64,000 nucleotides of DNA, taken from contig JADIIX010000039.1 in assembly GCA_027604505.1 (NCBI GenBank), positions 30,151 to 94,150 of the forward strand, read 5' to 3'. This document shows, in pieces, positions 36,449 to 47,834 of the stretch. The position numbers were made by a program, and so were the translations under genes. Under the pieces are notes generated by a model, which was not told the origin of the DNA, searched no databases, and saw nothing but the letters and a program-made list of their open reading frames with translations. This DNA comes from Gonapodya sp. JEL0774. Taxonomy: Eukaryota > Monoblepharomycota > Monoblepharidomycetes > Monoblepharidales > Gonapodyaceae. Numbering within the stretch: position 1 is the stretch's first letter; the number at the start of each line of letters is the position of its first letter.

Positions 36449-36872
36449 TGGTTTGTTCGGTTGAAAGTTGTGCCATTTATTCTGAAATCCGGAGCAAGAA
36501 GCAGCCTAGCCGGCACTCTCGGTTGAGAAGTCCAGTGCTTCCTGAGACGGCAACCAGAAACCCGACGCAATAATAGTAGTACTGATTTATTGGTGTACGT
36601 GTTATGCGCTGAGTCGGTTGAGTTGCGTTGTTTTTGAAAGTAACGATAGGAGGGTGGTACACGATATGTATATTACGAAGTCGTCTGGAACGAGTGGATA
36701 GTTCCAGGCGTCCATTTAGTCGAGAAAAGCGTGTCCTGGTGCCGTTGCCGCCCACGAGGTCTGAACACAATCTGTCACCTCACCTATGCACGTGTTTTGT
36801 ACCTGCCCGAGCCTCTCAAAAACCAACCTAACCAACCCTCTAATCGTCCTCGAATTACAGCAAAATTCTCGA
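36449..36872. other. Intergenic stretch between divergent MFS and phosphoesterase genes
   Basis: 424 bp between opposed starts, presumably both promoters. Nothing recognised. Confidence 0.5.
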
Positions 36873-38513
36873 ATGGCACAAACTCCTTGCAACGTCCAGC
36901 TATTCAGACCTGATGTGGAGCCACTGCTTCCAAAACCTACTGGAGCAACTCGATTCGTGATCGTATCAGATACTCGTACGTCCTGTCGTTCTCCCTACCT
37001 TCGTTGCTCCTTCCCTTCGTTGTTTTCCTTTCCGGCGCCCCCGGCAGGGTGAGGCTTGTTGCAGCTCTGATGACGATCAACGATTCATTGTGTGTAGACA
37101 CCTCACAGCCCCTGCTTCCTCTGGATGGTGTCGATTGCCTAATCCACACGGGCGATTTCACATTGTCGGGGACTCGAAAAGTACATTTGTCAACGAAGAT
37201 CGTCGGCTCCAGAATGAATTTAATGACTCAACTCCTGTTCGTCCAGGAAGTGGAGAAGTTTCGCGGTTGGCTCGACTCACTCACACAGTTCCGGTATGTT
37301 TGCTCGTACTAATTCATGAGAACAGCGCTTAAATGACTTGACTAAGTTAAGGTTGATGCAGAACAAAGGTACCGTTGCCCATAAAACGACCTTTCGCATA
37401 CAACTCGAAGCAGCACTCACGATGCGTAACTGTACATTCACCCCATTCACCCCCACAGGTCGTCATTGCCGGAAATCATGATCTCCCCTTTGACACAGAC
37501 TTTTACGAGCGAAAATGGTCACGCAAACTCAAGGAATATGAAGATCCAACCACCACTTGCGGACTCCTCGACTCCGATGAGGCTCGGTCCAACGGCATTG
37601 TATTTGCCGCCGATCGATTCGTGGAGGTGGACGGATGGACGATGTACGGTTGCTCCGTGGGTGGCCCCGTAATGTGCGGGTCTCTGCATCGCTTGCTCTT
37701 AATGACCGTGTGCTTCTTTATTCCAATTCACACTGGGCTTTGGTTCCCTGGCAGTGGGTGCCCGACTTTGGGGCCATTTTGCGGTGGCTCGGAGTTCTCG
37801 AATACGCCTTTAGTAAGTCTGGGTTTCTCTTGCTGGGCCTTCCCCTCCCGCCACCTTCTTGGCGCTTCCAATTTGCCCTCTCCGCCCCCTCTCACCCATC
37901 ACCCAACTTGCACCCCTTAACCCTCCCGCCCCAACACAGTGATCCCCCGTGGTGACTCCCTTCTCGCGAAGTATGCCCCGCTTGTCTCCCCGAACTTGCA
38001 ATCCGACCCTGCAGTCATCCCCACATCTGCTGGCGCTGGCAATCAATCTCCCCCAGTCGACATCCTCCTCACCCACGGGCCTCCACACTCAATACTGGAC
38101 CAAACCGTCACCGGAAGTAGCGTCGGATGCGAGGAGTTGGCAAAAATTGTCAAGCGCGTGAAACCGCGAGTTCATTGGTGAGCCGCGCCTTGCACACGCC
38201 ACCCGTGTACGTCCACCGCAGAAGGCTTGAAGCTTTGCTTCTTTCTCTCTATTCTACACTGTCAAAATTGCTCGACCTTCTGCTCGTGCCCCCAACGATT
38301 GTAATTCACAGCTTCGGACACATCCAGTACGTATTTCACCGCGCTGACGCAAACAGCATTTCATCTCACGGTCTCGTATCTCCCACTACACTTTGCAGTG
38401 AAGCCTACGGGACCCTCGAGAAGGAAGGGACCCTCTACGTGAACTCCGCGAATGTGAACCTCAAGTACCAGTCTGTCAATCCTCCTGTCGTGGTCGATTT
38501 GGGGCCAAGGTAG
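36873..38513 (+). CDS. Calcineurin-like metallophosphoesterase (MPPED/UPF0046 type)
   Basis: Nine exons (36873-36975, 37098-37180, 37247-37293, 37362-37368, 37459-37656, 37755-37812, 37940-38177, 38312-38326, 38399-38513) total exactly 288 codons (287 aa). Metal-binding motifs appear in order: SDTH, HTGDFT, AGNHDLPFD, LLTHGPPHSILD and FGHIHEAYG, as in the MPPED1/2 family of phosphodiesterases. Exon 4 is only 7 nt (AACAAAG) and exon 8 only 15 nt. The 7-nt exon is needed to keep phase between QFR and VVIAGNHD and gives the expected Lys before VVIAGNH. Substrate unknown; family members act on cyclic nucleotides or other phosphodiesters. Confidence 0.88.
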
Positions 38514-39075
38514 TGAGATATCGCTAGAATTCGCCGAGATTTTGAAGATGGATGATGCCGGTGGTGATCTTTGTGATTTTGCGTTTGGAACAGACCGATG
38601 GTCGATGTTCGTTTTCTCTAAGTCTTGATTGTGTTGATCTACCCATTATTGTAAACTTCTGGAACGGCTTAAGTGGTATTACATAATTCCACGCAGTTGT
38701 GTTGTAATTCAATTTAAGACGTTCAAGTTACTTAGCTGTTATGCACATAAGATGAACCCAGTGTCGCATTTCTCCCCAGGAGTAATGCTATGACCACTCC
38801 AGCTATCTAAAAAACGACCTTGATTTTGGCGGTAATAGTGCCAGATGGAGGTGGAGAAAATAGATGAGTCCCCCGACCGACCATAGAGACGAGATGTATG
38901 GGGGGAAACTGCTTTTCCTGAGCTCCTCCTTCATTTTCGATGCTGGTAAATTTTGAGTTCTTTGAGGCACAAATGTGATGACTTTGTTCATTGCCTCGTT
39001 TTCTACAGAGCGGCAGATCAGGGATCGGTGGTATCCCCGACAGGTCAATCTTTCACATAAACATCCTTCAAACTT
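38514..39075. other. Intergenic stretch upstream of the phospholipase gene
   Basis: 562 bp between two plus-strand genes. No gene or repeat seen. Confidence 0.5.
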
Positions 39076-39646
39076 ATGCGTCTCTCCATCCTTTTCACGC
39101 TCGTCGTGGCAACGATTCTCCTCGCTGGATTCGCGCTGTTGAAGGGTGTACTGTGAAACCGCTCTGTTCGGAGAATTTCCTTCATGCGGGGGTGACAAAT
39201 CCAGGTGGGCCAGCACCAAGCTTTAACGGTTGTGGTGTGAACTCGAAGTATAGTACCCTTATGCCGGAGTACAAGTTCAACAGTGTACATCCCGTATCTC
39301 TGCGCCATTTCCTTCGCTCTTCCCCGTTGCTTCACTTGACAAGCCGGCTTCCCTGTCCACAGTGTTGTAACAATCACGATCTCTGCTATGGGAGCTGTGG
39401 GTCTCAAAAATCTACTTGTGATAAGGTGCGTCCCAATCTCTGCTCCAAGTGGACTGGTAATCTGACGTGACGTGACGTCTTTCTTCCGAATCTCAGAACT
39501 TTTACAACTGTAACAAGTCGAAATGCAGTTGGTGGGATCTTCACTGCAAGGCACTCGCCTTGACCTATTACGAAGCATCAAACAACTTCGGGTGTGGGCC
39601 TTTCGAGAACGCACGAAAGGCTCGTTGCACTTGTCAGTACGATTGA
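39076..39646 (+). CDS. Small secreted phospholipase A2
   Basis: Four exons (39076-39145, 39205-39284, 39363-39425, 39497-39646) total exactly 121 codons (120 aa). The N-terminus is a signal peptide (MRLSILFTLVVATILLAG). The mature part has FNGCG, the catalytic/calcium motif CCNNHDLCYGSCG with the His-Asp pair, and Cys-rich segments ending NFGCGPFENARKARCTC. The spacing resembles the secreted PLA2 fold (group XII or fungal type) rather than the larger animal groups. It should cleave the sn-2 ester of phospholipids outside the cell. A long minus-strand ORF over the same bases is a shadow. Confidence 0.85.
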
Positions 39647-39862
39647 TTTTGGAATTGATTTTGGATATGGAAGCTTGGCACGTCTGCTAAGAGTTGTCCC
39701 AACTGCTGAAGGTGACTCGAATCGGGAAAGGAGGAGGACGAGTATGATGTTAGGCAAAAATTACACGTTTGTCAGCTAAATTGATAAATTATGACCAGCA
39801 TGTTGATTATTGTCACACAGGGAAGGAAATGGTCAAACCACTCCATCGTCCAAAATTTTGCA

Positions 39863-40963
39863 CTATATCCCTTCCACAGATCCAGAAAAAGTTGTCAAAA
39901 TGGGTCCTCCACCAAATCCTGGCCCGCAAGGAAGAGGTGCGACAAAGTCCGGTAAGCCTGCGACGGTGGGACCTGTCCCCCACAACACGGGAACTTGGAA
40001 GTATGCTGGCATGTAGCCGTGGGCCTGCCACGGTGAATCGGCGATAAGAGAGCTCGAAGTATCAATATGTTGTGTGAATGTCGGTGGTATATTGGGGCTA
40101 GTGTAATTGTGGTGCGGAGAAAGTGACGTGGGAGGAAGCCAAGCAACAGACCCAAGCATGGGTACTGAGCTGCTAATGCTGAAAGAATTGGTGTAGTTCT
40201 GAGAGACAGGGTATCCAGGATGTGTCCAGGCCATAGTACCGAACGTAGGTTCACAGGTAGTGATGGTGTACGGATGCACGTCAATATATGCGGGATGTGC
40301 AAACGGAGCTTGATTCAGTTGATGATCCGATGCAACGTCCTCCATTTTGACGAATACTCTGTGTGCGTTCTCGGCAAGTTCATCCACGGGACTCTCAAAT
40401 GGAATCATCACATTGACTGGGGTCGTCGGCGGGGAGGGATGGGACTTCGGGGATTGCATCGAACTTCCAGGCACATCCGCGGATATCACTTCCTTGTCCT
40501 CTCCAGAGACGTTCGTCTGACACTTGGTTTCGTGGGCGAGTAGCCGGTGGCGTTTGACAAATCTAATGTCGGAACGTTCATCAAGCCAGGCCGCCTCCGT
40601 TAATTTAGAAGAGCTCCCTACCCACCCGCCGTAGCGCACTCCACAGTATTTGCAACTCGGAAGATCTCCTCCACACCGCTTTTCATGCCTCTTGAGATCG
40701 CCTTGGTGGTGGAATCCGGTTCCGCACAGCTGGCAGTGGTGTATATGAGGGCGGTTCTCCAGGTGGGTCAAGAGATGTATTCGGCAATTCCATCGGCTGA
40801 AAGTAATCAATGAAAGCGCAAGTTTTATGCAATCAGTGTTCTCATTGCATCGAATTTTCATTTTTGAATAAACCGCTGACACTCACGATGTGCACAATCT
40901 ACCACAAAGAGGACATTCGTACTTCCCGTCCGCGTTCCGCTTGATCAAGCTCTCTTTCTGTGT
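39863..40963 (-). CDS. C2H2/C2HC zinc-finger regulator ZF-D (5' end unresolved)
   Basis: Three exons are clear: about 40887-40963 (part), 40626-40796 and 39863-40562. Finger order as in the family: GKYECPLCGRLC..RIHLLTHL (C2H2), HCQLCGTGFHHQGDLKRHEKRC (C2HC), CKYCGVRYGG|FVKRHRLLAHETKC (C2HC, intron 2 at the same place). Exon 2 is exactly 171 nt, the same as in ZF-A, B and E. The C-terminal half is Pro/Ser/Tyr-rich with no acidic tail. No ATG lies in frame close upstream of the first finger, so another 5' exon must exist at or beyond about 41000; I could not place it. Confidence 0.8.
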
Positions 40964-41968
40964 CACCTCTGATCGACTGTGAAGGACGGGTCTTGGCCCA
41001 TTGCGCGGATGTCTTTGGACGCCCGAGCCAGCCGAGCCGAACATTCCTGCCGGAAGGGGTATGGGAGTAGTAACGCCTTTCGGCAGTGTTGGGTCTGGGT
41101 TCTAGCCCGTTTCTCTTCAGAATATGGAAATGTGGGTTGTGGAGTGCCGCCTGAGTGTGCGGGGGCAAGAAACATTAGTTTTGAGTTAGGGGGCGGTGCT
41201 TATTACCAAACCCAATTCGCCCCCCCATTTCAATATTCAGGGATACGCAATGCTCACAAAAATGTACATAAATGCCTATCCCGCATTTTCCTCTCTTCTC
41301 TGCGGTGGCTCCCATTTTGTGAGATTTACTGCCGTTGTCGGTGACCTCGGCCGACGACGGAATTGCCGGCGAACAGTTCCACCGACATGCGCCACTCCAC
41401 GTTGTCATCGTCACGATATTCATGTTCAGTGGTGAAAAGCAATTCAAAATTATGTTCCCTTGATAGTCCGTTGCAAATCCAATCAAGAGTATCAAATTGC
41501 CACGACCGCGAAAGAGACCGTGGAGTGATGTTCAAGAAAGATGAGGGAGAGTTCTGGGATGACGAGGAGTCGTCTTTGCGACAGCACCAGACTAGCGCCT
41601 ACTTGCACATGGCTCAGATTGCCCTTCCCTGTACATCACGTTCGGGGAATTCTTGGGGTTCACCCGAACACAAAAGCGACACAGAACGGGGAGGGAAGGT
41701 CCCTGAACAAGAATTGCACCATTTAACATCTCTGGTCGAGTACATGTGTGTAAGAGTACGGGGATAATGCAACCCGCTAAATCATCGAGAGGGTGGAGAG
41801 GAGGTCTCGGGTTTTCTGTGTGGCACCGACTAGACGCTAGTGGTCCCGTGTGGTACGTTCTTCCAAAAAGGGAATAATATTCTTGTTCGTAAACGAGCCC
41901 ACGCCAAAAGGGCACGAGATCGCACGCTATGAGGTTGGTCATTCGCATCATTAATTTTGTCCGTATGA
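40964..41968. other. Stretch between divergent ZF-D and GH5 genes
   Basis: About 1 kb with short ORFs on both strands that show no family. It should contain the missing first exon of ZF-D and both promoters. Nothing else recognised. Confidence 0.45.
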
Positions 41969-44900
41969 ATGGATCTGGAGCCCCCATCGTGCAATCATTC
42001 TCGGTCGGGCAGGTGTCCCATCACTCCCCGCACCCATCTTCCGACCCTTGCCTCGCTCTTCATTCTAGCCATCCTCCTGTTTTCGTCGCAATCTTTGGCG
42101 AGAGCTGTGGAAAAACGTCAAACCAGAACATGTGACTCCATATATGCAGCTTACACTTCGGGAGTGGCGATGACCACCCAAGACTACAGTGATTGGACAA
42201 GCTGGAAGTGCTCCACCTGGTAAACATAGCTCAATCTCCAGTGACTGGCTCTTACTGATTCGTGACTCATTTGAATCACCGATCACTCCAATCTGTGGAA
42301 CCAATTGCCACATGTGCAGGTATCCATCGGGAATTGGCTCTCCCAGTGCACGAACATGCGATACCATATATGCTTCGTACACGTCCGGTGCTACGATGAC
42401 TGCACAAGACTTCAGTGATTGGGCATCATGGTGGGATGGAACACCACTGTCGTTGCGCGGATGCACTTCCCTGACGGTTCGATTTTGGCTTTTGCGGGAG
42501 CAGGTCTTGCAGCACTTGGTTTCCAAGTGGTATTGGAGCACCCAAAACGACGACAAAGCTGCCCGCCGCGACGACCACCCGTTCCAAAACGCAAACAACT
42601 ACAAGCAGCGCAAAGCCTACTACTTCGGTCACAAGTACACAGAAAACCTCGTCGCTCACGACGAAGACGCCCTCAACCACCATTGCGGTGCCGCCAACGA
42701 CATCGCAAACTACTACAGCCTCCACCACCCTCACGCGAACCACAACCACTGTCACCACCTCCACACAAACGAGCACTGCGACAAGTTCACTCACGCCAAC
42801 GAGGACGCCCTCCACCACAGCTCAAACTCTCACTGCCACTAGCACACCTACTCAAACTCAGACTCCTAGCACAACTCCGACGAGCTCTCAGGCTCCAAGC
42901 ACCACCCGTACTAGCACTCCTGCAACCACAAGCAAATCTTCCTCCAAATCAACAACAACTACAGTCATTCGAACTTGTGACACAATATACGCTGCGTATG
43001 TTGCCGGATCGACGCTCAGTGCGCAGGATTACGTAGATTGGCAAACGTGGTATGTGTCACTTCGGGAATTGGATAACATTGCTATTTTGGCACACCAGTA
43101 ACCAACGGTTGCTCACACTCAAATTAGGTCCTGCAAGACATGTACGTAAAATGTCAAGTTTTGCTTGCGAATCGACTGTTAACTTCCTTGTATCTCATTC
43201 CGTAGGGTTTCCAGGAGGAATCGGAACATTCACCACCATTGCCGTTCGCTCCTGTGACACAATCCACGCTATCTATGCAGCAACACCAAGCCAGCTAACT
43301 GCGCAAGATTATTCTGATTGGCAATCTTGGTAAGATTTGCCGCTTCTTCGTCTCTGCGACCCTGTGGCATTTAAACCCGCTTTCAGGTCTTGTAACACTT
43401 GGTATCCTGGAGGTATCGGTTCTCCTCCGACGACAACCACTCCGAAGACAGTGACAACAGTTTCCACCACTTCCACTGTTTACAAGACCTCCACGACCTC
43501 TCAGACCGGTCCGACAACAACTGTGGTGGCAGGATCGTGTGCAGCTCTATCGGCGGCGTACGCCTCCGGAAAATACATGACAGAATCTGACTACTTGAGC
43601 TGGGCAACACTCGGGTGTTCTTCGACAACAATATATACTTGCAAGGGATTGCAACTGGCGTTTGGAATTGTTCCCGGCGGCTTTGGATCGCTCACAAACA
43701 CGGCGATCAAAAATTGGGTGAGTTATGCATGAAAGAAAGTGATTACACAGCTACTCAAACTGTGGCGTCTTAATTGAGTTTAGTGGACCTCAAACAACTG
43801 TGCGAACTCGGTTGGTGGAGTGGCATCCAATCCTCTTGGCTTGATCCGAGGCGTAAACCTCGGTGGTTGTGAGTATCCCCGCTCTTCATTGATGTGGATG
43901 CAACTTTGGCTGATTTCGCTCGTCAGGGATAAATCCAGAACCGTTCATCACACCGTCCTTGTTCAATTACAACGGGATCATGTACACTGACAGCTATCAG
44001 GTTTGCCTTGCGATGGGTCAAGCTGCATGTACAACTCGCATGCAGAGCCATTATGCGACCTTCATCGTCGAGGACGATCTCCGCCAAATCGCGGCGGCAG
44101 GTTTGAACTACGTGAGACTGCCAGTGCCGTATTGGGCAGTCAACCCCGATTTGAGTGAACCATATCCGCCCAACATTGGGTGGACCTATGTCGAGAGCTG
44201 CATTCAATGGGCCGCGACTTATGGACTTACCGTAGAGTTGGACTTGCATGCCGCTCCTGGAGCACAAGTAAGTGTAATTGTACAGCAACCTGACGAGTGG
44301 TAAATGTTTGATATCTGATTTCTTCCTAGAATCCCTGGAATCACGCCGGTAGAGAAGGCTTCTTTGGATGGCTGAATGACTGTGAGTAGCCTGGCCAGAA
44401 GAGCGAGAGATCGAATATCATTACTGAAGTGCATTTCAAGTCGACTCATACAAAGATCGAGCTACAACGTCTCTTGTTGAAATGGCCAAGCGAACTGCTG
44501 GATATTCAAACGTCAAAACTTTACAGCTTGTTAATGAGCCATCCATGTCTTTTGTGAGCATCTCCCAATTAGATTTATTGTTGGATCTCTACTTCACCCA
44601 TTCTTGTTGCTTTCCGTTCTCCTGCCATACTTCAACTCCTGACATCAGGGCGGAATGTCTGCAGCGGAGGTAGACAAAATCCGTTCTTGGTACAGAGAAG
44701 TTGAGCGTACAATCCGCAACATAACTGCGGACAAGACGGCATTCCCCTATGGTGGACCTTCCTTCATTATTCACGACGGATTCCTCGGAACTCAGGTCTA
44801 TGCTGGATCATCACTCCAGTATCAAGCCCTGGGTAATACAGCTTTGGACCTTCATTTCTATTCGTGCTTTACGCAATCAGACTTGCAGCTAAGTTGGGAT

Positions 44901-45507
44901 GTGAGTGACCGCGGCGTCGCATGATAGCCACAATCCAAGGATCACACCCACTCCTTCATTTAAGGCCCATGTGTCACAAGCATGCAGCACATGGGGACCT
45001 ACCGTTGCGTCCGCGAACTCGGGCATTTCACCAACAATGGTGGGAGAGTTCTCTGCCGCCTACAGTGACTGCGCTCCCTATCTGAACGGTAAGCATAGAT
45101 TTGCATGAATAGTTTATTGCTGCTTTAGCCTTTACCGTGATTGTAGGTGTGAACGAACTGGCGCGGTACGACGGAACTTATCGAGCGGAATCCATTCCCA
45201 ACATTTGTGGATGCAGCTGTACAGATCCTCTTGTGTATGACTACCGCAACTGGAGCTCCACCAAGAAAGCTGCGATTCGGAAGTTTGTTGAAGCTCAAAT
45301 GTCCTCATTTGAGCAGAACGGTATCGTGAGTTGACGCACATCTGCTCTGTCGTAGTCATCACCTGAGTTAACCATGTATATAATTGGAAGGGCTGGATCT
45401 TTTGGACATGGAAAACGGAAACAAAACTTGGAGAGTGGGACTATCAACTTGGTTTGGGGCAAGGGTGGATCCCGAATCCCGCTTCAGCTCGTTCGTTCAG
45501 CTGTTGA
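41969..45507 (+). CDS. Secreted GH5 glucanase with repeated Cys/Trp modules
   Basis: At least thirteen exons; the first eight are 41969-42219, 42320-42430, 42504-43049, 43128-43141 (14 nt), 43206-43329, 43387-43717, 43784-43868 and 43927 to about 44267. An N-terminal signal segment (SLFILAILLFSS) is followed by four modules of the pattern R-(T/S)-C-D-(T/S)-I-(Y/H)...QD(Y/F).DW..W.C.TW(Y/F)P.GIG and a fifth diverged one, with Thr/Ser-rich linkers after modules 2 and 4. The catalytic domain starts at GVNLGGW and resembles fungal exo-beta-1,3-glucanases (GH5). Acid/base Glu is in QLVNEPS and the nucleophile Glu in TMVGEFSAA. It probably remodels or degrades beta-glucan outside the cell. The modules may bind carbohydrate (inference). 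Its stop lies 78 bp from the convergent oxidoreductase stop. Confidence 0.85.
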
Positions 45508-45585
45508 AATCTGAAGCGGTTACTTGTACCAAAACTCGCGATTCGATTTTGCTTATTCTTGCATTGGCCAAAATAGAACTAGAGA

Positions 45586-47264
45586 TTACAATTTAGGCGC
45601 ATTGCGGATTTCTTTGAGTGCGTCCTCTTCTCGTCCTATTTCGCATTGCATTTTTCCTACGAAAAACGTAGAATGAATACCGTGTGATTGTTTTATGGGA
45701 AATATCTTTTCCTCACCACTGTTACGCCCATCGAACAGCATCGCTAGTCCGATACCAGCGTTGTCAATTCTGGATGTTTTCAGAACACATGAGAAACTCC
45801 CCTTTCAGTATCAGCCCTGCATCAATATCCCCCGTTTATGCTTACCCAGCAACGGTAGTTTGGAGAGGCTTTATTTTGCCTTCTTTGTACCAGCCAACAA
45901 TACGGTTGAGAGCCTCCGGGAATCGATCGATGAAATCTGTGACCAAGAATCCCTAATTGACAAATATAATTATACCTTTAATAGCTAAAACTGTGAGTGG
46001 CAAGGGTCACCAGTTGTCTCACCTCAATCCGACCCCTGGTCGGAATCAAGTTCCCAGTGGCGAGGGAAAATCTTGGATCCTGAGTTCCTTCATATGCAGA
46101 AATTGAGCCGCACACAGCAATACGACCACGAAGCGCCTGGAGTGGTAATTTAGAGGTCAATCAACAGGCAATATCCCCGTGAGTTCCCATTAGCCAGTAT
46201 TCTCACCATCCTATTCATCAAGCTGACAACAAGCAGTGGTAGAACTGTGCATTAGTGTTTTTCTGACCAATTGGAAGAGCAGATTCTTGTTGCCTCACAC
46301 TTCGAGGATCATTCCGCCTGAATAAAAAATTTGATGAGCTTCGAATGTTGCATCTCAACGAAAGCAGTAAACGTCACGTACCAGTGTTGTCAAAATAGAC
46401 ATCATAGCCTCTCCTCCCAAGAACCTCGTTGACCTTGCGAGTAAACTCCCGGCGATCTACTTTGTAGTCGATCGCGGCGTCGAAACCAAGCTCGTCCACG
46501 AGCATCTGGCACTTCTCAGCTCCTCCAGCAATACCAATGACACGGCAACCAAGGCACTTAGCGATTTGTCCGACCATGCTACCAGCTGAAAATGCGAGCG
46601 TCGAACATACGGCCGAGTGTCAGATGAGCAACCAGATCCGACTCACTGGCTCCAGCAGCACCCGATACAACCACAACTTTACCCGAACTCGCACCACCAA
46701 CATCAATGAGCCCGAAGTAGGCCGTGAGCGCAGTCAAGCCAGCTACATATTGTACATCTTTAAGGCTGACGCCGTCAGGCACCTTTTCAATGCCGTACTT
46801 GGGAAGGTCCGGATTCACGATGGCATACTCCTGCCAGTCAAACGCTCCCACCATCCGGTCGCCCGGTTTGTAAGAGGAATGCTTCGAGGCGATCACAAGA
46901 GACGCGGACCTTCCTTCCATTACCTGGCCTATCTGAAGGGGGTCTCGGTAGGTTTTCAACTCTCCCATCCAGGCACGCCTTGGTTATGAGATCAATTTGG
47001 ATATCGAGTGAATTGCCATGTTTGATTGATGCTCACATGGCAGCGTCGAACGACAGGTACAGATTCTTGACCAAAATTTCACCATCTTTTAGGTCTGATG
47101 CTGTAGGTTTGGTCTTCGAAACAGTGGTGAAAACTTTTGTAGGGTCAAGCTTCCCGGGTTTCGGTCTGCTGACTGGATTCCGACACGTTGCAATGTCGAG
47201 TAAGGCCCTTCAATCACGAAAAGATTAAGAACTCACCAAAGAGGACTTGCTTTTGCGTCGACAT
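45586..47264 (-). CDS. MDR-type NADP-dependent oxidoreductase (PTGR/alkenal reductase-like)
   Basis: Ten exons (47237-47264, 47037-47172, 46647-46978, 46382-46585, 46299-46317, 46207-46222, 46023-46136, 45846-45952, 45717-45769, 45586-45656) total exactly 360 codons (359 aa). Motifs: KQVLFVSRP start, DGEILVKNLYLSFD, GQVMEG, VVSGAAGA(T)GSMVGQIAKCLG (Rossmann nucleotide site), DYKVDR, DVYFDNTG-GGMILE, GRIAVCGSISAY, and GFLVTDFIDRFPEAL. This places it with the zinc-free leukotriene B4 dehydrogenase/NADP-dependent alkenal reductase group, which reduces alpha,beta-unsaturated carbonyls. The 19-nt and 16-nt exons in the middle are tiny but keep phase and family sequence (ILEVLMNRMALRG). Confidence 0.9.
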
Positions 47265-47610
47265 TTCTCTTCCGCGTTCTAATTGTAATCGGATGCAACT
47301 TCTCAGAGTCGGCCAATCTCCAGCCCGCTTTCGGTGCTGCACAAATTAAATCATTCTTCATGTCTGTTTGTGCAGCACCAGGCAGGCGAGGCATTTTCAA
47401 GTGCAGCAGTTGTCGAGCATATTGTACAAATGGATTGCCAAGCATACATATGTAAAATGCTTTGAAGGAGTCAAAAAAACAGTACTGTGGAGACACAATG
47501 GATGGATGACGATTCTGAATTCCGGGCTCAGGCCGATACTGTATTATCCATAAGGCTCAAAACTACCAAGAAATTTAGCCCGGCCTGGGGTTGCATTTTG
47601 CACGACAATT
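47265..47610. other. Intergenic stretch between divergent oxidoreductase and ZF-B genes
   Basis: From about 47460 onward the sequence aligns, inverted, with DNA upstream of ZF-A. Before that nothing is recognised. Confidence 0.5.
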
Positions 47611-47761
47611 GTTTGGAAATCAGGTCGAGGTGGTGTGCCAGAATGCGAAGATTGCTTGCTCGGACAAGAACCCTACACCCTCAGTTCGATCCCCGTACCA
47701 AATAAAAGCAATGCCCGCGTCTTCACCTCGCCGTCTTCGCATTTGCCCACCATCTTCTGAA
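47611..47761. promoter_or_regulatory. Highly conserved upstream block of ZF-B
   Basis: Inverted partner of 23455-23604 with two or three differences in about 150 bp. It includes a TGTGCCAGAATGCGAAGA segment and a CCAAATAAAAG segment. It ends about 75 bp before the ZF-B start. Confidence 0.55.
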
Positions 47762-47834
47762 AAACTTAAGAGCGCACTCGGCTCGCATTCCCTCAGCTGC
47801 ACTCATTCCCTCCAACGTGTACCTGCCATCGACC

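Noticed and set aside
39045-39614. 189-aa minus-strand ORF
   Set aside because: It overlaps the phospholipase A2 exons, whose motifs, signal peptide and phases are convincing; the antisense frame shows no family.
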